This document shows positions 25,717 to 36,726 of a stretch of DNA of 64,000 nt, one piece after another. Source of the DNA: Pseudarthrobacter cellobiosi (GTDB lineage: Bacteria > Actinomycetota > Actinomycetes > Actinomycetales > Micrococcaceae); the NCBI RefSeq assembly GCF_023913755.1, contig NZ_JAMXBJ010000030.1:1-64000 (forward strand), read 5' to 3'. The translations under genes were made by a program, and so were the position numbers. Every line of letters begins with the position of its first letter. The stretch's first letter is position 1. Below the pieces are notes generated by a model. That model searched no databases and was not told the DNA's origin. It saw only the letters and a list, made by a program, of their open reading frames with translations.

Positions 25717-26835
25717 ATGATCATCGGTGTCCCCAAAGAGATCAAGAACAACGAATTCCGCGTCGCCATCACCGCTGCTGGCGTTCACGAGTTCCGCACC
25801 CACGGCCACACGGTCCTGGTGGAACGCGGCGCAGGCTTGGGCTCAGGGATCACGGACGAGGAATACGCGATCGCCGGCGCCGAAATCGTTACCGAGGCCG
25901 ATGACGTCTGGGCCCGCGCCGACATGGTCATGAAGGTCAAGGAACCCATCAAGGCCGAGTACCACCGCTTCCGCAAGGGCCTGATCCTCTTCACCTACCT
26001 CCACCTCGCCGCCGAGCCGGAACTGACGCAGGCGCTCATCAACTCCGGCGTCACCGCCATCGCGTACGAGACCGTGCAGGAAGGCCGAACGCTGCCGCTG
26101 CTGGCCCCCATGTCCGAGGTTGCCGGGCGACTGTCCGTGCAGGTGGGCGCCACCTCGCTGATGGCTCCGGCCGGCGGCAAGGGCGTGTTGCTCGGCGGTG
26201 TACCGGGCGTCCGCCCCGCCAAGGTGGTTGTCCTGGGCGCCGGTGTTGCCGGCACCAACGCCGCAGCGATGGCCCTGGGCCTCGGTGCCGACGTGACCAT
26301 CCTGGACATCAACATCAACCGCCTGCGCGAACTGGATGCCCAGTACCAGGGCCGACTCAAGACGGTTGCCTCCAACTCCTACGAGATCGAGAAGTCCGTC
26401 GTCGACGCCGACCTCGTCATCGGCTCCGTGCTGATCCCGGGCGCCAAGGCACCCAAGCTGGTCACCAACGAGCTCGTCTCCCGGATGAAGCCCGGCTCCG
26501 TGCTCGTGGACATCGCGGTGGACCAGGGCGGCTGCTTCGAGGACACGCACCCCACCACACACCAGGAACCGACGTACAAGGTCCACAACACGATCTTCTA
26601 CTGCGTTGCCAACATGCCGGGCGCCGTCCCGAACACCTCCACCTACGCGCTGACCAACGTCACCCTGCGCTACGCCGTGGCCCTGGCCAACCTGGGCGTC
26701 AAGGCCGCATTCGACCGCGACCCGTCCCTCGCCGCAGGCCTGAACATCGCCGGTGGCAAGGTTGCTCACCGCTCGGTCTCCGAGGCGCACAACCTGCCCC
26801 TCGTTTCGGACTGGCACGAACTGGTTTGTGCCTAG
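25717..26835 (+). CDS. ald: Alanine dehydrogenase
   Basis: The 372-residue enzyme interconverts L-alanine and pyruvate plus ammonia with NAD. It begins [18 protein letters not shown], has [17 protein letters not shown], the substrate block MVMKVKEPI, the nucleotide-binding [19 protein letters not shown], and [20 protein letters not shown] chose ATG 25717 because GGAG lies 6 bases upstream and this matches the family length; the longer upstream frame is unlike any Ald. Confidence 0.97.
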   Translation: MIIGVPKEIKNNEFRVAITAAGVHEFRTHGHTVLVERGAGLGSGITDEEYAIAGAEIVTEADDVWARADMVMKVKEPIKAEYHRFRKGLILFTYLHLAAEPELTQALINSGVTAIAYETVQEGRTLPLLAPMSEVAGRLSVQVGATSLMAPAGGKGVLLGGVPGVRPAKVVVLGAGVAGTNAAAMALGLGADVTILDININRLRELDAQYQGRLKTVASNSYEIEKSVVDADLVIGSVLIPGAKAPKLVTNELVSRMKPGSVLVDIAVDQGGCFEDTHPTTHQEPTYKVHNTIFYCVANMPGAVPNTSTYALTNVTLRYAVALANLGVKAAFDRDPSLAAGLNIAGGKVAHRSVSEAHNLPLVSDWHELVCA

Positions 26836-26842
26836 AACCCCC

Positions 26843-26902
26843 ATCGATTGCTCCACAAGCGCCCTTATGGGGACTCAAAACGGCGCTTGTGGAGCAGTCG
26901 AT
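26843..26902. repeat. Intergenic inverted repeat, 21-bp arms, CTCAAAACG core
   Basis: Arms at 26843-26863 and 26882-26902 pair at 20 of 21 positions; the loop contains CTCAAAAC, completing CTCAAAACG at 26874-26882. It lies between the convergent stops of ald (26835) and the oxidoreductase (26908), where it could terminate both. Confidence 0.85.
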
Positions 26903-26907
26903 TGAAC

Positions 26908-27966
26908 TTAAACCAACTTTCGGGCTGATTCGATAATCTTCAGCACCTCGACTGCGTCTGCCGGGTCCACCGGGAGGGGCAGCGCAGAGGCGGTTCCGCC
27001 GTCGAGGATCTTGTCCGCCAGCAGCGTGTAGAACTCAGGGTAGGCACCGCGCTCCGTGGGCAGGGCATCGAGATGGCCGTCGCGGCCCAGGGATCCGGCC
27101 CATTTCGGCGCCTCCACACCGTATTCCGCGTCCAGAGGGCTGCCGCCGGCAACGATGTAGGGCTCCTGCGGGTCGATCCCGTGCTTGGTGAAGGCGCCTG
27201 TGGATCCGAGGATGCGGAACCGCGGGCCCTGCTGGGCGCAGAGCATGTTCATGCTCAGGTGGCTGGTCACCCCGGACTCGTGGTTGAGCACCAGGAAAAC
27301 GTCATCGTCCACCTTCTCGTGCGGACGCCGCGCCTGCAGTTCCGCGTGGGCCACGGCGGCCGGTCCGAACAGCAACAGCGCCTGGTCGATGAGGTGCGTT
27401 CCGAGGTCGAACAGCACGCCACCGCCATCCGCTGCCGTGGCGCTGGCTTTCCATGCCTTGGAGATGTCCGGGGACCAGCGTTCGAAACTGGATTCAAAGC
27501 GGGTCACGCTGCCCAGCGATTCGCCGGCCAGCAGCTTCCGGGCCGTGAGGAAATCGCCGTCCCAGCGCCGGTTCTGGAACACGGTGAGAACGCGGCCCAG
27601 CCGCTCCGCGAGGGCGATCAGTTCCTGCCCCTCGCCACTGCTGACGGCGAAAGGCTTGTCCACCACAACGTCGAGCCCCGCCTCCAGGGCAGCCTTCGCC
27701 AGCGGAAAGTGGGTGGCCGGCGGGGTCCCCAGCACCACAAGGTCAAGGTCCCCGGCCAGCGCAAGGACAGCGTCGCCGTCGGGCACTGTATTGACCCCCG
27801 GGTACCGCTGCGTCGCGGCAGCCTGCCTGCCGGCGTCGGACGTGGCGATGACGTCCACCGAGTAGCGGGGATCCGCTGCGATGAGCGGCGCGTGGAAAAC
27901 GCTCCCTGAGAGTCCATAGCCGACGACGGCGGTGCGGATAGTGCGTTCAGCTTCAGTCGCGGTCAT
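26908..27966 (-). CDS. Gfo/Idh/MocA family oxidoreductase
   Basis: The 352-residue NAD(P)-dependent dehydrogenase has AVVGYGLSGSVFHAPLI as the Rossmann loop, DVVVDKPFAVS with the catalytic Lys-Pro pair, and DLGTHLIDQALLLFG with the conserved DxGxHxxD-like block. Substrate, usually a sugar or cyclitol, is unknown. I prefer ATG 27966 because TACGGT lies 7 bases upstream, the spacing of a leaderless start; a TTG lies 6 bases further out. Confidence 0.9.
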   Translation of the reverse strand: MTATEAERTIRTAVVGYGLSGSVFHAPLIAADPRYSVDVIATSDAGRQAAATQRYPGVNTVPDGDAVLALAGDLDLVVLGTPPATHFPLAKAALEAGLDVVVDKPFAVSSGEGQELIALAERLGRVLTVFQNRRWDGDFLTARKLLAGESLGSVTRFESSFERWSPDISKAWKASATAADGGGVLFDLGTHLIDQALLLFGPAAVAHAELQARRPHEKVDDDVFLVLNHESGVTSHLSMNMLCAQQGPRFRILGSTGAFTKHGIDPQEPYIVAGGSPLDAEYGVEAPKWAGSLGRDGHLDALPTERGAYPEFYTLLADKILDGGTASALPLPVDPADAVEVLKIIESARKLV

Positions 27967-27982
27967 AGGCAAAACCGTACCC

Positions 27983-28098
27983 CAACGCTCTCGCAGTTAA
28001 TCTGGGTTAAAGCCAAACGCTCTTTCACTTCCCCGCGGATGACCTGCCGGAAGTGAGAGAGCGTTGGCTAAAACCCTGCGTTAAGTGAGAGAGCGTTG
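27983..28098. repeat. Nested four-unit palindrome, CGCTCTCTCAC family, copy 2
   Basis: The inner stem is 28011-28032 with 28049-28069 (one gap, one mismatch); the outer stem is 27983-28000 with 28081-28098 (16 of 18). The units AACGCTCTCTCACTT and their complements are those of 16368-16461. As in copy 1, it lies just past the stop of a leftward gene and before the start of another leftward gene. Confidence 0.85.
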
Positions 28099-28109
28099 CA
28101 GGGAGGGTG

Positions 28110-29828
28110 TTACTTTTTGATCCAGCCCAGGGTGGACCAGTCCGGAACCTGGGAGAGGCTCTGGAACAGGGACGGGCCGTAGTTGGCCAGGCCGGTGCGG
28201 ACGAAGGAGATCTGCGGGCCGTTCATCACAACACCCATGGAGAAGTACTTGGCCATGTGCTCCTTTTCAACCTCCATGGCTGCCTTGTTGCGCTCGGCGT
28301 TGTCCTCGATGGACGCGAGATCGGCGATCTTCTTGTCCAGTTCGGCGTCGCCAAGACCGTTTTCGTTGACCTTGGAGTCGTAGTACTGCTTGACGGCATC
28401 GGTGGAATCCGGGCCAACGGTGTAGCCGGAGACGCTCATGTCGAAGTCGCGGCCGCCGATGACCTTGCCGAAGTCCGCCGAGGCACGCTGGTCAATGCCA
28501 ACATCCATGCCGCCGGCCTGGAGCTGCTTCTGCAGGGTCTGCGTGAAGGCAAGGGTGGTGGGGTCGTCACCGAAGTTGCTGATCTTGAAGGCGGCGGGCT
28601 TGCCGTCCTTCTCCATGATTCCGGCGGCGTTCGGCGCGTAACCGGCGTCGGTCAGGACCTTCTTGGCGACGTCCGCGCCGGTTTCCTTCACAGGGTAGTT
28701 GTCCTGGTAGTAGTCCGAGAACGGCAGGACCATCATGGAACCGGAGCTGGGCTCTTCCCAGTTCAGGCCATTGAAGCGGACCTTGCGGAGGGCCTCGCGG
28801 TCAACTGCGGCGAAGATGGCCTCGCGGACGGCGACGTCGGTGATCTTCTGGGCATTGATGTTCATGCCACCGGCGAAGAGGCGCTGGCCACGGCGGACCT
28901 CGGAGTCCTTGGTGCCCTCAAGCTGCTTGTACAGGGCGATGGTGTTGGCAGACATGGCATCGATCTCGCCATTCTTGAAAGCAGCGATCTGTGCGCTGGT
29001 TTCCAGCTGGCGGAAGACGACGCTTTCCAGGACCGGCTTGGTGCCCCACCACTTCTCGTTGGGAACCATGGTCACGGTCTTGGCTGCGGCATCGTACTGG
29101 TCCAGCTTGAAGGGGCCGGCCATCCATTCCGGGTGAATTTCGCCCACGAAGCCTTCGTTGAAGATGGCAGGCGTGTTCACGGCCGGGTGGATCAGACCGA
29201 AGAAGAGCGAATCCACGGGGTAAACCGGCTGGGTGGTCTTGACGATGATTTCTTTGTCGCTGCTGCCAGCCTCGACGGACTCAACGAATTCATAGGCCCC
29301 CGAACTCACAATGTCGTAGCCGGCATCCGGGCTCTTCAGGATGTTCCAGGTGTTCTGGAAGGCCTTGATGTCGATCGGGGTGCCGTCGTTGTACGTGGCC
29401 TTGTCGTTGACCTTGATGGTGACGGTCTGCTTGCCGTCCACCACCTTGCTCTCCACGGACTCGCAGAAGTCCTTGTTCGGCGTTGCCTTTCCGACGAAGT
29501 CGACCTTCCAGCAACCGCCGATGCCGCCACTGTTCACGGCCACCGGGTTGATCGGGGCCATCATCGCGGAGTTGTCCGAGCTGTTGCCGTTGTTGGAGAA
29601 CCCGTTGAAATCCGGCCCGATGCTGCCCAGCGGCAGGGTGACCTTGCCACCAGGCTCAAGATCAGCGGCTGGCTTCTCGTTGATGCTGATGAGCTTGGCC
29701 AGGTCACTGCCCGTTCCCTGCCCCTTGGCGGTTTCCGGTCCGGTGGGTGTTCCTCCACCGCCGCAGGCCGTCAGCGTCAGGGCTGCGGCAATGGCCGCTG
29801 CGCCGCCGATCTTGGTCAGATTCCTCAT
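28110..29828 (-). CDS. Peptide ABC transporter substrate-binding lipoprotein
   Basis: The 572-residue family 5 solute-binding protein has a lipobox ending in LTAC with Cys22 followed by a Gly run, so it is membrane-anchored outside. Inside, YNDGTPIDIKAFQNTWN and PDAGYDIVSSGAYEFVES are the family landmarks. I chose ATG 29828 for the signal peptide and the AAGGG site 6 bases upstream. It is the last gene of the permease-permease-ATPase-binding protein operon, 49 bp after the ATPase. Confidence 0.92.
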   Translation of the reverse strand: MRNLTKIGGAAAIAAALTLTACGGGGTPTGPETAKGQGTGSDLAKLISINEKPAADLEPGGKVTLPLGSIGPDFNGFSNNGNSSDNSAMMAPINPVAVNSGGIGGCWKVDFVGKATPNKDFCESVESKVVDGKQTVTIKVNDKATYNDGTPIDIKAFQNTWNILKSPDAGYDIVSSGAYEFVESVEAGSSDKEIIVKTTQPVYPVDSLFFGLIHPAVNTPAIFNEGFVGEIHPEWMAGPFKLDQYDAAAKTVTMVPNEKWWGTKPVLESVVFRQLETSAQIAAFKNGEIDAMSANTIALYKQLEGTKDSEVRRGQRLFAGGMNINAQKITDVAVREAIFAAVDREALRKVRFNGLNWEEPSSGSMMVLPFSDYYQDNYPVKETGADVAKKVLTDAGYAPNAAGIMEKDGKPAAFKISNFGDDPTTLAFTQTLQKQLQAGGMDVGIDQRASADFGKVIGGRDFDMSVSGYTVGPDSTDAVKQYYDSKVNENGLGDAELDKKIADLASIEDNAERNKAAMEVEKEHMAKYFSMGVVMNGPQISFVRTGLANYGPSLFQSLSQVPDWSTLGWIKK

Positions 29829-29877
29829 GGTTTTCCCTTCATAGGTGCGGGTGGTGCTTGTGATGGGTCGAAAAAAT

Positions 29878-32105
<2,228 letters not shown>

Positions 32106-32109
<4 letters not shown>

Positions 32110-33080
32110 TTGCTCTTCTTCTCTGCGCTGTTCTTCTTGGCCCGGCCAACCGAGCTGGAGCTCGGGTCAAAGGCGTCACGCAGGCCATCGTTCATCATGG
32201 CCAGGGACCCCGTGAGCAGGAACATCACGGTGAGCGGGACCCAGAACATCCAGGGGAAGGTCTGGACCTGGGACGTGGCGCCGCCAATCAGCACGCCGAG
32301 GCTCACATCGGGCACCTTGATCCCGATGCCGATGAAGGAGAAAGCCACTTCGGCCAGGATGGCCCCGGTGACGCCGCGGGTGATGTCCAGGACCAGCAGG
32401 GAGCCGATATTGGGGACCAGGTGCCGCCACACGATGCGCCGCGGCGGGACGCCCATGTACTGCGCCGCCTTGACGAAGTCCCGCTGCATCAGCGACATGG
32501 ACATCGAGCGGATAAGCCGCGCGGTCCCCATCCAGCTGAACACCAGGAGCACGATAATCAGCAGGAGCCAGCTGGGGAGGTTCTTCTTCAGGCCGTCCCC
32601 TCCGCCGCTGGTGGCCACCGCCACCACCAGCAGGGCAGGCATCATGATGAGGGCCTCCAGGACGAAGAGCATCACCTTGTCCACTTTGCCACCGAAATAG
32701 GCCATGGTGCAGCCGTAGACCGCGGCAACCAGGACGGACACCAAGCCCACAATCAGGCCGATCATGATGGAGATCCTGGTGCCTTCGACAGTCATGGCGT
32801 AGAGGTCAATCCCGGCCTGCGACGTGCCCAGGAAGTGGTCGCCGGAAGGCGGCATGCCGATATTGAACGGGTCGATGGTCTCCTTGTCCCAAGGAGTGAA
32901 GAACCCGCCGACGAAGGAGAAGGTGGTGAGGCCCAGGAAAACCGCCAGCCCGGCGACAGCAGTTTTGTTCCGCATAAAGCGGCGGAAAATGATGGTGGAC
33001 TTGGCGATCACCACGTCGGCATTTTCGAGGTGCGCGTCCTGCGCCACGGCTGCCGGATCAACGGCGTTGAGGTTGGTCAT
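32106..33080 (-). CDS. Peptide ABC transporter permease (DppC type)
   Basis: The 324-residue inner-membrane permease has about six spans and an extended N-terminus. The coupling-helix loop reads QYMGVPPRRIVWRHLVPNIGSLLVL, the EAA motif of DppC-like proteins, and HFLGTSQAGIDLYAM near residue 95 is also typical. It follows the DppB-type gene by 2 bp and overlaps the ATPase gene by 4. Confidence 0.94.
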
Positions 33081-33082
33081 GG

Positions 33083-34066
33083 CTACTGCACCCTCACTCT
33101 CGGGTCAACAAGCGTGGTGGCGAAGTCGGCGAGGATGGCGCCCAGGGCGAAGATGACCGAGCCGTAGGCGAGGGTGGCCGTGGCCGCATTCACATCCTGC
33201 AGCGAGATGGCGTCAATGCTCCAGGACCCCACTCCGGGCCAGGCGAAGATCTTCTCGGCGAAGAAGCCGCCGGCGAAGATGGCCGGGATAGTGAAGGCGA
33301 TGCTTTGGGCGACCGGGATGAAGGAAACCCGGAGGGCGTGCCGGGTGATGGCCTGGTTCCGGGTGAGCCCCTTGGCCCGTGCCGTCCGGACGAAGTCCGC
33401 ATTGACGTTGTCCAGCAGGTACTGGCGCTGCGCGATCTGGTACGAACCCCAGCCGACGAGCGTGATGGCGATGGTAGGAACTGCATAGTGGGCCACCATG
33501 TCCACAAACTGCGCCCACCCGGGTTGCATGCCGGGCGTGGAGATGCCTGTCACGAAGAAGATGCGCTCCCCGACGGTTTCGTTGATGTTGATGGCACCGA
33601 GTTGAACCAGGAAGTAGGCAATGGGGGCGGGCACGATGTACGCGAGGTAGCTGTAGGACGTGATCACCCGGTCCTGGAACTTGTACTGCCGGGCCGCCGA
33701 GTAGACCCCGAGGGCGACGCCGATGACCAGCGTCAGGATTATGGATGCGAGGAAGAGCCGCGTAGAGATCCACACACGATCCCCGAATTCAGCGTTGATG
33801 AAGGCGCCGTTGGGGCTGCGTCCCCAGTCCCAGCGGGTCACGATCCCGGTGAGCCACTCAACGTAGCGCTCCCATGGGCTGAGGTCCGGATCCAGACCCT
33901 TCAGGCGCATGGAATTGGCGACCTGCTCGGGGGTGGGACGGGGAATCCGTTCCTGTTCGAGGAGGGCTGGCTTGAGGGAGCTGACCGCCAGGAAATAGCC
34001 GGCTGACGTGGTCAGGAAAATCATGAAGACGTAGGTGATGCCGCGCTTGGCGAGGTACCTGATCAT
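33083..34066 (-). CDS. Peptide ABC transporter permease (DppB type)
   Basis: The 327-residue permease is the first gene of the transport operon. It has an N-terminal span (YLAKRGITYVFMIFLTTSAGYFLAV) and the coupling loop VRTARAKGLTRNQAITRHALRVSFIPV. The periplasmic loop after the first span is short for DppB. The 360-base upstream gap holds its leader and promoter. Confidence 0.93.
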   Translation of the reverse strand: MIRYLAKRGITYVFMIFLTTSAGYFLAVSSLKPALLEQERIPRPTPEQVANSMRLKGLDPDLSPWERYVEWLTGIVTRWDWGRSPNGAFINAEFGDRVWISTRLFLASIILTLVIGVALGVYSAARQYKFQDRVITSYSYLAYIVPAPIAYFLVQLGAININETVGERIFFVTGISTPGMQPGWAQFVDMVAHYAVPTIAITLVGWGSYQIAQRQYLLDNVNADFVRTARAKGLTRNQAITRHALRVSFIPVAQSIAFTIPAIFAGGFFAEKIFAWPGVGSWSIDAISLQDVNAATATLAYGSVIFALGAILADFATTLVDPRVRVQ

Positions 34067-34101
34067 GTGGCAGCTACTTCAGGATCGTTGCCGCCGGGAT
34101 T

Positions 34102-34131
34102 CTGGAGGAACACTCCAGGGGATGCCCCTGG
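34102..34131 (-). promoter_or_regulatory. Two overlapping leader hairpins before the peptide ABC operon
   Basis: CTGGAG-N5-CTCCAG (34102-34118) and CCAGGGG-ATG-CCCCTGG (34115-34131) share the bases CCAG, so only one can form at a time. They lie 36-65 bases upstream of the dppB-type start, in its presumed mRNA leader. The remainder of 34067-34426 holds no supported gene, though one frame near 34190-34260 looks coding-like. Confidence 0.45.
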
Positions 34132-34426
34132 GCCGGCAACGGATTTTCTGCCTTCACTACATCCACGTTCCAGATCCTTCCGATTTCCCGGCCAGCAACG
34201 GGTCTCGCCGCCACCGGGTCCCCACCAGCGTGTAGCCGGCCTCCCGCGACCAGCGCAGAGCAAGTCCGGGTGGACTATGTTGCGGGTCACATTCCAGAGG
34301 AAACTACCACAGAGTAGCGTCCGAAATGCGGGCGCCTGCGCGGAATCCGTGCGCTCCGTATCAGATTGTTATGAATAATTCAGTGGAATTGATTTGACTG
34401 GACGAGCCACTGGATTTAGGCGTATC

Positions 34427-35035
34427 CTACCGCCCGCGGACCACCCGCGTGACAAGTTCCCGCCAGGAGTCAGTCAGCCGTTCGGGCGCCAGGCCCTGGA
34501 CACGGACGGCGTGGAGGAGCCGGTCCGGATCCAGTGTTGCGGTCAGCGACATGGCCATCAGCAGCGGATCCGCATCCAGGCCCTCCTCCCGGAGGAGGAG
34601 CTCGATGTGGCGCTGCCACAGCTTGACTGCCGGGACCTCGTAGCGGCTACGGGCCGAAGCCTCGGCCGCCCTCGCCAGGTCCCCATGCTCCATCACATAC
34701 GCGATCCGCTCCGCACCGAAGGCGATCAGCCGCTCCAGGCCCGGGGCGCCCGGCCCCAAGGGCGGCGGGCCGAACATAAAGCGGGCCTGGAATGCGGCCT
34801 CGGAATCGCTCAGCAGAGTCATCATCAGCCCGGCGCGGCTGCCGAATCGGCGGAAGACGGTGCCCTTGCCCACGCCGGCCCGCTCGGCCAGCCTGTCCAT
34901 GGTCAGGGCGTCCGGGCCACACTCGGCAATCAGCTCCCGCGCCGCGCCCAACAGCCGCTCACGGTTCCGGGCAGCATCACTGCGCTCAGCGGGCGGGCCG
35001 GAGAGCGAACCGGGCAGCAGCGGGATAAAGCTCAC
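34427..35035 (-). CDS. TetR family transcriptional regulator
   Basis: The 202-residue protein has an N-terminal HTH (LTMDRLAERAGVGKGTVFRRFGSRAGLM at about 41-68) and a C-terminal domain with RHIELLLREEGLDADPLLMA. It is divergent from an NADPH-dependent FMN reductase, its likely target. GTG start; TAGGAT ends 7 bases upstream (leaderless). The dyad at 35066-35079 lies in the shared promoter. Confidence 0.9.
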   Translation of the reverse strand: MSFIPLLPGSLSGPPAERSDAARNRERLLGAARELIAECGPDALTMDRLAERAGVGKGTVFRRFGSRAGLMMTLLSDSEAAFQARFMFGPPPLGPGAPGLERLIAFGAERIAYVMEHGDLARAAEASARSRYEVPAVKLWQRHIELLLREEGLDADPLLMAMSLTATLDPDRLLHAVRVQGLAPERLTDSWRELVTRVVRGR

Positions 35036-35065
35036 AGTCCATATCCTAGACCCGGGAATAATAAT

Positions 35066-35079
35066 CGGACTACGGTCCG
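35066..35079. promoter_or_regulatory. TetR-type dyad CGGAC-N4-GTCCG
   Basis: Perfect 5-bp arms around TACG lie between the divergent TetR gene and the FMN reductase. The CGGAC/GTCCG form is common in operators of TetR repressors controlling flavin reductases and quinone oxidoreductases. It is 31 bp from the TetR start and 77 bp from the reductase start. Confidence 0.55.
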
Positions 35080-35155
35080 TTTAATCCATGAAGGCACCAA
35101 GCCTCCACCCTTCCACCGGCCAGCGGTCCCGCCGCGGCCCACTAAAGGAGTCCGT

Positions 35156-35611
35156 ATGTCGAAGAGCACCGTCCTTACCCTTGTTGGCAGCCTGCGCGCC
35201 GAATCCACCAACCAGAAGCTCGCCGAAGCCATCCAGCTGAACGCTCCCGACCAGGTTGACGTGGTCATCCACGAAAGCCTGGGCAACATCCCGTTCTACA
35301 ACGAGGACATCGACGTCGAGGGCCAGGTTCCTGCCGCTGCCGCCGCCCTCCGCGCAGCCGCCAACGACGCCGACACCATTCTCCTGGTGACCCCGGAACA
35401 CAACGGCACCGTGCCCGCATCGCTGAAGAACGCCATCGACTGGCTGTCCCGCCCCTTCGGTGCCGGCGCCCAGGTGCTCGAGGACGTCAAGCTCGCCGTC
35501 CCTGGCTCCATGGTCCGCTTTGCCGAGCTGCACCCGAAGGACGATGCCGAGGTAGTGGAGCAGATCAAGGGCGTCTTCGACGCACTCGCCGCCGCCCAGC
35601 CGGCAGCGTAA
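35156..35611 (+). CDS. NADPH-dependent FMN reductase family protein
   Basis: The 151-residue flavodoxin-fold protein begins STVLTLVGSLRAESTNQKLAEAI, the phosphate-binding loop of the family. ILLVTPEHNGTVPASLKNAIDWLSRPFG is the FMN-binding signature. It likely reduces FMN, quinones or azo compounds with NADPH. AAAGGAG lies 5 bases before the chosen ATG. Probably repressed by the divergent TetR protein; a strong terminator follows. Confidence 0.92.
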   Translation: MSKSTVLTLVGSLRAESTNQKLAEAIQLNAPDQVDVVIHESLGNIPFYNEDIDVEGQVPAAAAALRAAANDADTILLVTPEHNGTVPASLKNAIDWLSRPFGAGAQVLEDVKLAVPGSMVRFAELHPKDDAEVVEQIKGVFDALAAAQPAA

Positions 35612-35640
35612 GGCAGCCGCACGCAGCAGCGCCAAGCAGC

Positions 35641-35677
35641 CAAATGCCCCGGCACCGCATGGTGGCCGGGGCATTTG
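35641..35677 (+). terminator. Intrinsic terminator after FMN reductase
   Basis: Perfect 13-bp arms (35641-35653, 35665-35677) close on an 11-base loop, followed by TTATCGC. The stem starts 29 bases after the reductase stop. Confidence 0.88.
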
Positions 35678-35824
35678 TTATCGCACCGTGAGCGGACTGG
35701 CGCTCACGCCCGTACGTGTGACCAAGTCTTGTTCCAACCGGTACCTCGCGGGCATTTTCAGGGCTGAGAGACCGCCGTAACGTTAATGCACGGAAAGCAT
35801 TCGGGGATGGAACGCGGTGCGGAC

Positions 35825-36670
35825 ATGTCAGGCAGGCGGAGCGCCGGAAAGCTGATGGCGACGGCGGCAGCACTTACGCTTCCGCTGTGGCTGGGAGGCT
35901 GCGCCCCCACCCCCAACCCGTCTGCCGGGAGCAGTGTCGCGCCCGGCGCAACCACCATTGAACACTCCGACCGCGCCCAGCCGCCCTTGGTTCCAATTCC
36001 CCAGCCGCAGGCACCCCCGCCGGTCACCGCTGTGCCCGCCGAAACCACCGGCCCGTCCGCCGCTTCGCCCCCCGAGCCCTCGGGCCACGCCTCCGGCGGG
36101 ACGCCCGGAACACCCGAGCAGAGCTCCGGCACCACCCCCTCGTCCGGAACGGCTTCGCCCGGAGTCGGCGCGGCATTCGGTACGACTGGTGCCGTCGGAG
36201 CAAGCCCCTCGCCGGCCCCCGAGCCCTCGGCGCCGCCCCCAGCCCAGCCGGACCCTGTCCAGTCCGGCGGATCCCAGACGGTGACTGCCTACTACGTACT
36301 GCTCGACGACGGCGGGGCGGGAGGTGTGCGCTTTGGCTGCAACGACAGCCTGGCCGGCGCCCGCCGCACCGTGGCCGGATCCGCGGAACCGTTGGCCAAC
36401 GCCATGCGCGCCCTGCTGGACAGCGCCGCAGAACCTGCCCCCGGCCTGTACAACTCCCTGTCCAGCTCAACCCTGACGTTCCTGTCCGGCACCTTCGACG
36501 GCACGGCCGTGACGGTCTACCTGTCCGGCTCGATCCGACCGGCGGGGGTGTGCGACATCCCGCGCATCGAGGCCCAACTCACGCAGACTGCCATCGCCTC
36601 GGTGGGCGCCATCCGCGCCGAGGTCTACGTCAACGGCGTGAGGCTCGCCGACGCACTACGCCTCAAGTAG
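35825..36670 (+). CDS. GerMN-domain lipoprotein
   Basis: The 281-residue product has a basic N-region, a hydrophobic core and LGGC lipobox with Cys26. A long Pro/Ser/Thr/Ala-rich spacer at about 30-155 leads to a ~120-residue GerMN-like domain (TAYYVLLDDGGAGG... LANAMRALLDS... STLTFLSGTFDGTAVTVYLSG). It should sit on the outer membrane face; GerMN domains bind peptidoglycan-linked partners in spores and elsewhere, role here unknown. ATG 35786 and 35807 are alternative starts. CGTGAGC-N8-GCTCACG upstream at 35687-35708 is a possible operator. Confidence 0.8.
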   Translation: MSGRRSAGKLMATAAALTLPLWLGGCAPTPNPSAGSSVAPGATTIEHSDRAQPPLVPIPQPQAPPPVTAVPAETTGPSAASPPEPSGHASGGTPGTPEQSSGTTPSSGTASPGVGAAFGTTGAVGASPSPAPEPSAPPPAQPDPVQSGGSQTVTAYYVLLDDGGAGGVRFGCNDSLAGARRTVAGSAEPLANAMRALLDSAAEPAPGLYNSLSSSTLTFLSGTFDGTAVTVYLSGSIRPAGVCDIPRIEAQLTQTAIASVGAIRAEVYVNGVRLADALRLK

Positions 36671-36688
36671 CGCCATTGATCAACAGAT

Positions 36689-36726
36689 GTTGCCTGATCG
36701 GCAACTGCTGGCTGTATCCTGAGTAT
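36689..36726 (+). promoter_or_regulatory. Promoter with dyad for the aminotransferase gene
   Basis: GTTGCC-N5-GGCAAC (36689-36705) overlaps a -35-like TTGCCT (36690-36695). TATCCT at 36715-36720 is the -10, 6 bases before the GTG. The mRNA should start at or beside the start codon, and a repressor on the dyad would block it. Confidence 0.55.

Noticed and set aside
34190..34262. Coding-like frame on the minus strand (RWSREAGYTLVGTRWRRDP)
   Set aside because: Codon use looks real but there is no start, no length and no family match; at most an eroded fragment.
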